Below, piece after piece: positions 1 through 11,000 of a stretch of 64,000 bases of DNA. The position numbers and the translations under genes were made by a program. The DNA lies in assembly GCF_022965805.1 (NCBI RefSeq), contig NC_133104.1:40468682-40532681 (forward strand). Direction: 5' to 3'. Source of the DNA: Primulina eburnea. Taxonomy: Eukaryota > Streptophyta > Magnoliopsida > Lamiales > Gesneriaceae. The notes under the pieces were generated by a model. It worked only from the letters and a program-made list of their open reading frames with translations. It did not search any database and was not told the origin of the DNA. Position 1 is the stretch's first letter; every line of letters starts with the position of its first letter.

Positions 1-516
1 GTCGTCCGCACATTTCCAATTATAAGACTGGAAGAGATCCAGTTGTTGCCAATATCGGGTAAGTGTGGTGAAGTACAATGTGACAGATTGCTCACCTTGT
101 CGGAGATCTTGCAGTGTACTTTCAATGTGAAATAGTTCAATAGTGTTTTCACTGCTGGAGAAAGTATCACGGGCCGCATCCCAGATTTCCTTTGCTGTAG
201 GGTACAACAGAAAGTTCTCGCCAATGTCTATGGTCATCGAGTTGATTAACCAAGACATGACAAGATTGTTTTCAGAACGCCAAACTTTGAAGGTCGGGTC
301 ATTTTGGCTAGGCTGAACAGCAGCACCAGAGAGGTAATCATCTCGTCCTCGTCCACTAATGAACATCATCATGGATTGGGACCATTGGAGATAGTTTTTA
401 TCAGTCAATTTATGACTGGTAATCAAACTAGTTATAGGACTGTTTTCAGAAGGATAAGAAGAAGATGAGGGAAATGAAATAGATCCCTTTGGAGATTTCT
501 CAGATTCATCACCCAT
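1..516 (-). pseudogene. Ty1/copia gag (N-terminal part), continues off the left edge
   Basis: Minus-strand open frame beginning ATG at 516 (MGDESEKSPKGSISF). It carries the copia gag signatures LTDKNYLQWSQSMMMFISGR, WLINSMTIDIGENFL and KEIWDAARDTFSSSENT (UBN2/Retrotran_gag family). It is open to the window edge, so I cannot tell whether it is intact. It starts two bases from a tRNA primer site and LTR, as expected for a copia 5' end. It lies inside the VPS13 intron after exon 37, in the same orientation as the gene. Confidence 0.85.
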
Positions 517-517
517 G

Positions 518-529
518 GCTCTGATACCA
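518..529 (-). other. primer binding site, initiator Met-tRNA (TGGTATCAGAGC)
   Basis: The minus strand reads TGGTATCAGAGC, the usual plant copia primer site complementary to the 3' end of initiator methionine tRNA. It abuts the LTR end (..ACTTCA) and precedes gag. Confidence 0.8.
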
Positions 530-750
530 TGAAGTTTTGAGAGGAAAAATTCACGTCTCATTAACCACGAAAGAGGTACATAAATACATAAAAGAGTACA
601 GCTAAACCTATAGAAAAGATACAGCAAGATCCCCAGAAAATAGGAACCAACTAACAACCTAAGCTACAAGAAAAGATAAAAGCTAACTAACAAATCAGTC
701 TAAAAGATAAAATATACGCTGGAACGCTAGTTTGACTAACAACAACTACA
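530..750 (-). repeat. 5' LTR of the left-edge copia element (approximate)
   Basis: In element orientation the LTR runs from TGTAGTTGTTGTTAG (at 750) to ..CTCAAAACTTCA (at 530), giving TG..CA ends and about 221 bp. The inner end is fixed by the primer site. The outer end is my best TG and is less certain because the partner LTR is outside the window. Confidence 0.55.
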
Positions 751-1324
751 GTTGATTCTCACATATTCCAAGTCTGAATTTTACATTTCTGGAGATATAA
801 TAAATTGAAAGTTTATCAACTGATATGTTCTTAGAATAATTTATTCAACATGTACAAAAACTCTACTTGATTCCCCATCATCTGCCAAAGTACCTAAGCA
901 TTTGACAAATGGTTAGTAAGGGACGAGGGAAACTCATAACCTGAGATCTCATGATAGTTATAATTTGAAGCAATTGGAAATTTGCATCAAACTTTTGATT
1001 CAATCACGTATAAATCACAATCATCGTGAGCCACGTATAGAGAAAGATGAATCAGAAACAGCCTATCAAAACAACCTCATTTTTTTCTAACTTCACCTTC
1101 CTGGAAGGAATAGAATGTCATCAAAATCCTTTACATAGCAAATAATATGATTAGTGAGTCAAATTGCCTAAAACAAGTAACTATGACTCCAAAAAGAAAC
1201 TCATCGCAGCAATGGAACAGGAGTTACATTAGGCATCAAAGGAGGTTTGATTCTGTTGCAAGTCAAACAAACTAAATGATCTCATTACAGAGGAGGAATA
1301 TTATGAACTAAAATTTCAACATAC
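751..1324. other. intron sequence, nothing recognised
   Basis: AT-rich sequence between the exon 37 donor and the copia LTR. I see no VPS13 exon, transposon coding or strong repeat. Confidence 0.5.
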
Positions 1325-4300
1325 CTAGAGCCGAGTCCGATAATGATGCAATCTCTAAGCCCACACGGAGTGACCAAAGACGCCAAGATGCAGAAAACGG
1401 AGGAAATTGGAGGCTGAGCCCTTCCTGGAGAAGCCACGCAACCCATTGCGACATAACCTTTAGGAGGTTCAGGCAACCAAATTGAGCAAAAAGTGTCTCC
1501 CTCAGAACTTCCTTTTCCTGAGGCCAACTGAATAGTATCTTCACCTTCAGCGAGATGGTCATCATCAGAAGAGGAAGGAGGCCACAGACGAGTGAATGAT
1601 TTTGGTCTCTTCACTCGCAGTAAGCTAGTATTGACAGCGAACACACCTTTTGTTGGTGGCCTGTCACTGTAAAATAAGAAATATAATTAATTGGATCCAA
1701 AGCAAATTTTAAGGATGCAAAATCAAGGGGATTTGACATTTACGGACATTGGTGTTAGATAGTCACCAAGTATGGCAAAACCAGTGGGTTCGCGAGGTCT
1801 CCAAAATGCATATACTTGGTCAGCGACTGGATCTATAAAGTACAAGAAACGTCAACTCAATGTTTCGGATTTCTCATAGATACATATTTACTATAAATAA
1901 AGTGGTAAGAAGCAGACAATAGTCAATGTAAATTACTTTTAATTATTCCGATTCTATCAAACTCAGAGCAAAATACAGTTGGTTTCTTTGATCTTGTTCT
2001 TAAAAATGACAAAATATCCTCTTCAACCTCCAAAAAAAGTCTCAAGATGCTGAATGAAAAATTCATGAATACGTCTGAGACAGCCAACTGTATGCTCATC
2101 TTTCCAGAAGCATTAGAGAACTTTACAGATGTATTAAAAGGCTCCAAAATAGTGATTCCATTGCTCTCCATGGTTAAACCAAGAACATCTGCACTCATTT
2201 GGACTGTATTTCCCTTTAACACCACCCTGCAAGATGCATAGTAAAAGAACATGTCTTCATCAAACATTTCTCAGTGATGAGGGAGATGTGTTTTAGAATA
2301 TTGGGAATGCCACTATAGAGAATGATAAGTTTTATTGACCTGATTATTGAAAACTGAACATAAAATAAATAATACATAAACAAGGTCTCGAGCATCATAA
2401 AACAAAAATAAAAAAATCCAGAAAGTAGGCTTGAAAACCAGATGTGTATGCACGCCCAATTTAGATTATAAAAGCAAAATTTTCTGTAAAGATTAAGCCT
2501 AGGTAATGAATTGCACCCATTACAGACCAAAATCAGCCATCCATAGCTAACTTTATGAGGGGGAAAATCGAATCAAAGTCCTATCAATATTAGTACAAGT
2601 CTAATCAAATCAAAATAATACATTTGAAAAACTAGAATGTAAAGAAAAGATAATTTACCTGAATTTAACGAGACGGAGGTTATTAACATAAACAAGTATA
2701 GAAATTCTTGTTGGTCAGAAGTAATTGATGGGGCATCCAGCATAACTGGACTGAAACAGCATATGACTCTTATGCTTTGAAAACTAACTTTTGTTATTGA
2801 AAACTATTGATGCCTCAGGTGACAATAGAACCACCACCAGGACACAAAGGTATAACTTTATTTTTGCTTTCCTGAAAATCCTAGGGCTTCTAAAATATAG
2901 AGGGCTTTGAAAATATAGAATATATGAAAGATAACTCATATTAGATGTGTCAATAATGAAATATACAAGTTTTTATATATACTAGTAAAGAACACATGTT
3001 TCGCACGTGAGACCAGTTCGTATGTGACCAGTTAGTTATCAAATTAAATTAAAGATAATGATCGTATGAAATATTTTGAAATGAAGAGATGGCAAAACAA
3101 ATATAGCCATAAATACATTTTTCAAATTCATTATTTTTTTACTTCAAATTTTTTGTATATTTTCTATACACTTTTTTTCTTTTTCTTGATAACGTAACTA
3201 TCTGTTCACCATATTCAATCTCGACGTCTATGTTTTGTTAGTCATCAACGTCTCCACCAATTTTCTAATTTTTACATGAATATATTAAATTTTCTATTTT
3301 AGTTTCACTATTTCGTACGCAAATTCTTTAATATTTTTCTATATATGTTGTAAAGTATATCACATATTTTTAAGATTCAATACATTACCATCTAATTCAA
3401 GATTCAACGAAATAGACAAAAAGTTATTGACTCATTGCGTCCATTATTTAAAATCATAAATCCAGTCATAAGCGAAAAATCACACACCTTTGGGTGAATA
3501 ATGATATATAGATGGAAGTATAAAGAGGTAAAAAAAGTATTATAGATCAATACTCAATATCAAAAAGGCAAAACCATTAAGAAATCAAAACATGTGATAT
3601 AATTCTAATGCTGATATTAAATATAATAATATATGAAATGAGTGTTCGTGATAAAAGGATAAAATAATAATTAAAGTTGCTAGAGCACTAACTTTTTGAT
3701 CATATTTAATACTTTATTTTTTATTTGAATTTTTCAAGCTCTACTAAAACTAAGGGAATGGACAAACAGCAGGTAGGAAGATACCTGGAGAATGCGTCCA
3801 ACTGTGCATGCAAAAGTTTGTTAGACAGACTAAGTGAACCAGCATTTTTTGATGTATTGTAGAAGGTGAGCTCTGGGCCGATAGCCTGTTAAACAATAAT
3901 TAAACAACATCTCTAGAAAAACTTCATGATCAGATGCATGCACGTTCTATGTTCTTGTACATCAAATAAAAACAAAGTAGCCTCTCTAAAAGCCTTCTCC
4001 ATTTGTAAGTATAGGTTCTAAGTCTGAAATATTGCAGGAACACTGTTTGTTAAGAAACAACCTAAAATGTCAACCACCACTCATTGGAATATGCATAAAT
4101 TAAAGTATCTCGATCAATTGTCATGCCTGTAATTCAAATGTCAATTCCATGGAGCTTTCAGAAACAGTATTTTGTGATGCGGCAGTAGTCGCATTTTTTC
4201 CTGAAGAACCAGGAGATGGGCTTCCATTTTCTTCCTCCAGAATGACGTTATCATTCTCATTAGCTGAATAGCTGCTGTTGGATCCAAGTTGAATGCATGA

Positions 4301-5062
4301 ATCTAAGCATTGCCCACTCTATAATAATAAGATGAAGGCAGAAAGTATGCAAGCAATTAAACTATTGATTTTAGAAGTAAAAACAAAATAAATAAAACAA
4401 GATGCATGAGTACCTACTTTGATAGTAACATTTGTAAATTGAAGTTTTTTCCCATTCCCGACATAAAATAAAGCTTCCCTACTTGGACCAGAGAGATTCA
4501 ATCCTTGTCTATCTTTCAAATACAAAATCCCACCTCTTCCATCATATGTGAAAAGATCAAATCTTTCATCATCTACAATCAAAGGTTTCTGGGGAGCAAT
4601 CGAGAATTCAGGACATGGTTGACAGAAATTCGGATTGTCAAGTATGAGTGCATCCATAAATTGCGAAGAGTTAGGGTCCTCCTCATTTGACAGTGAACCA
4701 CGGACTGTGGGAACAAAAAACTCAACTATGGCAAGTAAAAAATCAATTGCAACAAGCAATTGGGGTCTTTGGATGCACAAGACAACATATGTTTTCTTCT
4801 CACAAAATCTAGCATCAAGAATGAGCAATGCTGGAACAAACTTTCTAGTGCTGTCCAGTAGAGGAGTGGCCTCAACAGTATCATTATTCCCACTTGGGGA
4901 TTCTGAAGGATTGTATCCAATCATATCAGGCTTCCCAATTGCCAACCTAAGCTCCTGTTCTGTACCTTCACGGTCATCAACTACAATTAAACCCTTTAGT
5001 GTAGCCGAAAAAAAACCTTCTCCCACAGTATTAGACTTGTACAAAAGCCACACCCCGCTTAT
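1325..5062 (-). CDS. VPS13: VPS13 exons 32-37: central region, runs off the window
   Basis: Exons: 4418-5062, 4127-4318, 3785-3885, 1937-2226, 1748-1832, 1325-1666. Exon 32 begins [17 protein letters not shown] and is the longest (645 nt). Exon 33 ends ..ELTFELQ and is followed directly by GCATGA: reading on gives a stop, so a GC donor is needed to reach exon 34 ([16 protein letters not shown]). Exon 35 carries LGLTMESNG and [11 protein letters not shown]. For exon 36 the donor AT|gtccgt keeps frame with exon 37 ([21 protein letters not shown]); the stronger-looking downstream gtaaat would put a stop at the join. Exon 37 ends GLGSR at 1325, donor gtatgt. No later exon is visible in 751-1324. 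Confidence 0.9.
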
Positions 5063-8000
5063 CTGAAATAGAAAAAACTATAAGTCGAGTAAATTGAAAA
5101 AATTAAAAAACACAGAAATGAAAGGAAAGATAACCAAACCATGAAAGTAATTGAAAACATATCGATAGTTTGCTGGAAAAGTCTCGAGGATCAACACACA
5201 ATGTAGAATTGAATTAGAATCTTCTTAATTTAATTTGTTTATTCAGGTTGTAATTTAGTTTCTTATTTTAGGCTATATTAGTGGTAGAATTCCTAGAATG
5301 ACTCCAAAATTATTTCTCAAGTTCTGTACATATATGTGCAAAGATTTATATTTGTTTCTGCTTTCATGGTACCACAGAGGCTTCCACTCCACACCTAAAA
5401 AAATTGTTTTAAACTGTGGATTCAACAGCAGTAATTACGTATATCAAGATCTCTCGGAAAGGTACGTAAGAATGACTCTTATTTTGTCGGGAAACTCATT
5501 TCGATTCGTGATGAGATCCTGGTTCATGGTTCGGTATATGATTCTATAGCGCTGTTGAGTGGTTGGTTTGATGGAAAGAATGATTGAAGCTCTACTTGTT
5601 CTTTTAGACTCAAAAACAAAAAGAAAACCATTTGTAGCGTGAACGCTGCAAAAAGTGAACACTGCAAAAAGTCATATCTCGCAAAGGAGACTTGCTGAGA
5701 CATCGATGGAAGATTGAAAGATCGAAATAAGAGGAAAAGCAAACATATAAACCTTCAGCTCATGTAGCCAAAGTTGCTAAGACAAGCCAAACCCATCTCT
5801 TACACCTGCGCAAATGGAGATTTTGAAACCACTTTTCACCACCAAGAAACTTCACATCATGTCCACACCTTCAACAGAAATTGCCCAAAAAGAAGATATA
5901 TCCCACCATCTTTGATCACATAGAAAAATGATCTCAATGGATGTACTGATTACACCGGTGCATCAGATCACATGATGAGACTTCATAAAGCCTTCTTGAA
6001 TTATAAAAAATATAATATTGTGCTACTTTAAGTGGCGAATGGGAATACAGCTATTGTGGCTCGATTCAGAGATGTTTTGTCTGAGGACTTTATTTAAAAT
6101 CTATTATGTTCTTAAAAGATGAAATCTCTTTTTTACTAGTAGGTTAACTAAGAATCAAAATTTTAAAGTTAAGTTTCTTTGTAGTCACTGTATTTTTCAA
6201 GATGCATCTTTAGGGAAGATGATTGGCAATGTTAAAAATAATGTGGTCTCTGCTATCTCACCAATTCCTCTCCAAGGCTAAATATATCTCTTTCTATGCT
6301 GAAACGATATTATATTAATAAAAAATATTAATTACAAAAAGCGGACCAAAAGTCCATGCCTAGCGAGAAAAGATCCAGAGTCAACTTAACAAAATATGAG
6401 AGTCCAATCCCTATACAGATCTGAAAACGATAATGATTTAAACTTTACATTCTTTGAACTCCAACATGAGACCTTAAATTTAATCTTATCGCAACTTTCT
6501 TCCATCAAGTCCTCCAAGTCATCAAAAATCCTTTTGTTCCTTTCCAACCACGTTGACCCGCATAAACAATGAACCACCATATTCCAAAAAATCTTTTTCA
6601 TCTTCCCCAAATCGCGCCCAAGATCTGCTGCAAATGGATCCCAAGTCGATCTAGAGGAAACCCAAACCAAAGTCAGCTCCTTCAACGCTCTAGACCAAAG
6701 ATCGCTAACGATGAATAAATAAGTGATCTAGAGTTTTCGTCTCTTGCCAGTAAAGCACAGCCGTCCACGAGAACACTTGAACCTTGGAAGGAACAGATGC
6801 TTTCGAAATGGCTCGGAACAGGGAAAACAAAGGGTAATTGAAAGACTCAAAAGAATATTTAATAGAAAACTGCCCGATGACTCCCAAACTCATTTCTTTC
6901 CATCATCAGATCCTTATAACAACTTAACCTTCTCTAGAATTCCAAGAAATAAACTCAGGTTATTCACCTCTTCGTCCCTGAGATCCATCCGAAAATGAAG
7001 ATTCCAAGAAAGATTAGAATTATTGAGCAAGTAGTCGAATCACGAAATGAGAAATTGGCTGATTTTGAAGCAAAGATGGTTGAAACAGCGACCGAAAAAG
7101 ATCTTGAAAAGATGAATCCCTATCATCCCAAAACCTGATGGTCGAATCACGAAATGAGAAATTGGCTGATTTTGAAGCAAAGATGGTTGAAACAACGACC
7201 GAAAAAGATCTTGAAAAGATGAATCCCCCCACCATCTATCCTCCCAAAACCTGATTTTATAGCCCTTCTAACCACCACCTTAATATCATAGCCGGATAAA
7301 AGCCGGGTAGATCCTAGAAACAAATTTCCAAAGACTCCTAAATGTTACAATCAGCCAAACCCGCGTCCCATTGATTTTTTTTTTTTTGATCAGAAACTAA
7401 GACTTTATTATAATATTAAATATTTGGCGTACAAGGCTAGTGGATAAGTCATCCACGGAATACCACTACTACCAAAAATCTACTATGTGGTCAATAGAAG
7501 ATATAACACCAATCCCTAACTAGATCCGAAATGGAAAAATTCCGAAACATTGGTATGTTAGTCGTCCATGTAGCAACCCTGAATCTGATATTTTCCCAAA
7601 GGTGACTTGTGGAAGCTTCTTTGTTATCGAAAATTCTGTTATTGCGCTCCAACCAAATCGACCAAAAGACGCAATGAACTTTAATGAACCAGAAATCTTT
7701 CAGCCCCTTTCCAGCGAGACTTCCCTGCTCTAAGATAAACATATCTCTAGAATTTTCTGGAAATGTCCACTCGAATCCCAAATGTTGCATCACCCTACTC
7801 CAAATATTTCTCGTGAAATCACAGTGAAGTAAAATGTGGTCCTGATTCTCCTCGTTCTTCTTGCACAAATAGCAGCAGTGTGGGTTTAATACCTGATCCG
7901 GCCTTCTTCTCTGTAATTTGTCACATGCTTGCAATTTTCCCAAAGCCACTATCCATGAGAATACCTTCACTTTTTGTGGGATAGGTACTTTCCATATGTT

Positions 8001-11000
8001 GTAATAGTGAGGGAAAGAAGAATTAGAATTACTCGGAAAGAAAGAAGAGTAGAAGGAACTGACAGAGAAGACACCGGACGAATCCCCTAGCCAAACCCTG
8101 ACATCCTCCGAACCCACACTCAAAGAGACTGAACCTAAAACCCCTAGGAGAGAAGTGTATTCTGTCAACTCGATTTCTGTCAACCGAATGTTACCAATAC
8201 CTAAACCCCTTCTTTCCTTGGTCTACAAACTTGATCCCATGCAATCACTTGATTATGGTGTTTTCCCCATTGGGTCAATCCCACAAGATATCTCACATAA
8301 TCTTCTCCATGGAATCCGCTACTCCACACAGTAACTCTGAACAAAGACATGTAGTACAATGGTAAAGCATTCAAGACGGTTAATATCAAAGTCAATCTCC
8401 CTCTAAATAGGAATTTCTCTTTTTTTACAGCCTCTTGGACGGACAAAAGAAGGGAAGTTACAGAATGGGGCAGTGAAGGCTCGCGAAGTAGACAACAAGC
8501 AAGAGCTTCTCAGCTAACTAACCTTAAGAGGTTTGGATTGGTGTGCAATAGATATGATTCAATCACAAGAGATGGAGGCACCTTTTACGGAGGAAGAAAT
8601 AAAAAAAAATGGTTTTCGAGAGTGATGGGTGCAAGGCCCCGGGTACGGATGGATTCACAATGGCTTTCTATCAACATAATTGGGACACGGTCAAAGATGA
8701 TCTACTCGGAGTCTTTGCTGAGTTTTTCAGAAGTGGAATTGTTAATGGTGTTACAAATGAGACATATTTGCCTTATTCCGAAAAAAAAAACAATGAGAAT
8801 AAAAGATTTCAGACCGATTAGCTTGATTACGAGCTTATACAAAATTTTGGCTAAGGTCTTGACGAATAGATTGAAAAGGGATAATTAATTCCACAATATC
8901 TGAGAACCAATGTGCTTTCATTAAGGGAAGACAAATATTGGACTTTTGTTTAGTGGCAAATGAGGCGGTAGAATTTTATCGCAGGAATAAGAAGAGTGGA
9001 TGGGTGTTCAAAGTGGATTTCGAAAAGGCCTATGATTATGTTGACTGGAATTTTCTAGATTGGGTATTGATGAAGAAAGGATTCGGGAACAAGTGGAGGA
9101 AGTGGATATTGGGGTGTGTTTCGAGCGTCTCCTATTCGATTTTTATTAACGGAAGGCCAAGGGGTAAAATCAAAGGAGAGAGGGGTCTTAGACAAGGAGA
9201 TCCACTATCGCCACTTCTTTTTAATTTAGTTGTAGATGTCTTGGGAAGAATGATCGATAAGGCAAAGGTGGAGGAATAAGTTAGAAGATTCGAAGTAGGA
9301 AGACAGAAAGTACAGATTTCACACCTACAATTTGCTGATGACACTGTATTCTTTGCCAAATCAGATCGACATTTGCTGGAAATTGTAGACATATTAACAA
9401 GATTTTGCACTCTCTCGGGGCTGAAGATCAACATGGAAAAAAGTATGGTGGTGGGTTTACTCATGGAAGAAGTGGAAACAGAAGAAAAGGCTAGCACCAT
9501 CGGCTGTAAGAAAGGAAACTTCCCAATCAAATATCTAGGTGTCCCGTTGGGAGGGAATCCCTTGAAGATGGAGTTCTGGGATCCAGTCCTTTCGAATATG
9601 AATAGAAGACTAGCAAACTGGAAAAAATCTTTTCTATCTAGAGGGGGGAAGACTAACACTGATTAAGGCTGTTTTGAGTGCATTGCCGTCTTACTTCATG
9701 TCCATATTCAGAGTTCCGAATAAGGTGGGGATAATGATGGAAAGATTGATGAGAAACTTCTTGTAGGATGGGCCGGATGGTGAGAAGCATTGCCATGTGG
9801 TGAGTTGGGAACAGGTGTGTAAACCGTTGGTCAGCGGGGGTTTGGGAGTGGAAAGATTTGTCTACGAAACAAAGCTCTCCTTGGTAAATGGTGGTGGAGA
9901 GGCTCAGTGGATAGGGAGAATATGTGGATGAAAGTTATTAAAGGGATATATGGTACTCAGGACAATGGATGGGATTTGGGTCTAGCTGGAAATTCTACTT
10001 TTAAAAGCCCGTGGAAAGGTATTTCTAGATCATATCCGGCTTTTCATCGTTTGGTTAGGGGGGTGCTTAAGGAGGGGAATCTTATCCGTTTTTGGGAGGA
10101 TGAGTGGGCGGGGGGGTCCCTTTTTCTATTCGTTTTCCTTCATTGTATGTCATTTCGAGTCTTACCAACAAACCAATTTCAAGCTTTGTTGATAACGTCA
10201 GTAGGGAGGGATTGAGTTTTCAACAATGGGACATACGTTTCAGAAGGAATATGTACGAGGAAGAAGAGGTTCAATTCAGTGAGCTACTAGGGATCTTAAC
10301 AGATGTTCGCTTGGAGATGGGGGTAGAAGATTATAGGATTTGGGTGGGGGATCCTTCGGGGAGGTTTTCAGTTAAATCATTTTACAACTCTTTCTTCACT
10401 TCGAATAATCAATCTTCCTTCCCATACTTTGCTAATGTCTGGAAAATACCTGTACCGCCAAGGGTTCAAGTATTCTCGTGGATTGTGGCGTTAGAGGAAC
10501 TGCAGACTACTGATGTATTACAAAAAAAATGGCCAAAACTAATGCTTTGAGCCCTCAATGTTGTTGTCTATGCCGCTGCAATGAATAGAGTCAAGATCAT
10601 CTCCTCCTTCATTGTGCTTTCACTACACAGATTTGGAACAAAGTTTTTAAGGAGCTTAAGTTGGTGTGGGCGATACCTGTTAAGGCTAAGGATATGTACA
10701 AAGTCGAACCCAGTTTGCATAAAGAAAGGAAACACTTGAGATTCTGGTTCAGCATCGTCAATTGCATTTTTTGGTCCATTTGGATGTAAAGAAACAAAAG
10801 ACTTTTTGAAGATAAGGAGGATGTGGTTGAAGAACTATGGGACAAAGTCAAATTTAGAGCGGCTTGTTGGGCGAAGATGCAGAAAGAATACGATCATTTA
10901 AGTGTCTCACAAATTTACAGGGACTGGATTTTTGTTTTTGATTAGCATGGGATGTACTTGTTTTTAATCTTTCTACGCGTTTTCTTTCTAATTGGCGGAT

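Larger units (their letters stand above)
6303..7374 (-). mobile_element. LINE fragment E1 (L1-type, ORF2 C-terminal part)
   Basis: Minus-strand remains of ORF2 from the region after RT ([20 protein letters not shown] near 7200) through zf-RVT ([14 protein letters not shown]) to the C-terminus ([10 protein letters not shown] stop at 6386), with several stops, a deletion in the zinc-finger part and a 108-bp tandem duplication. The tail ends ..ATATCGTTTC without an A-run. LINE E2's A-tail abuts its 5' side at 7375, so E2 probably inserted into it. Confidence 0.8.
7375..8440 (-). mobile_element. LINE fragment E2, internally deleted, with A-tail
   Basis: Minus-strand LINE with a 13-T run (A-tail) at 7375-7387, the 3' stem-loop at 7440-7456, a long ORF2 C-terminal piece and RT C-terminal remains at 8201-8446. 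The two coding parts are joined with the WWWR..NGWD region missing, so the copy is internally deleted. Its 5' end is unclear, near 8440. Confidence 0.8.

Noticed and set aside
4635..5066. Plus-strand 143-codon frame
   Set aside because: Antisense shadow of VPS13 exon 32.
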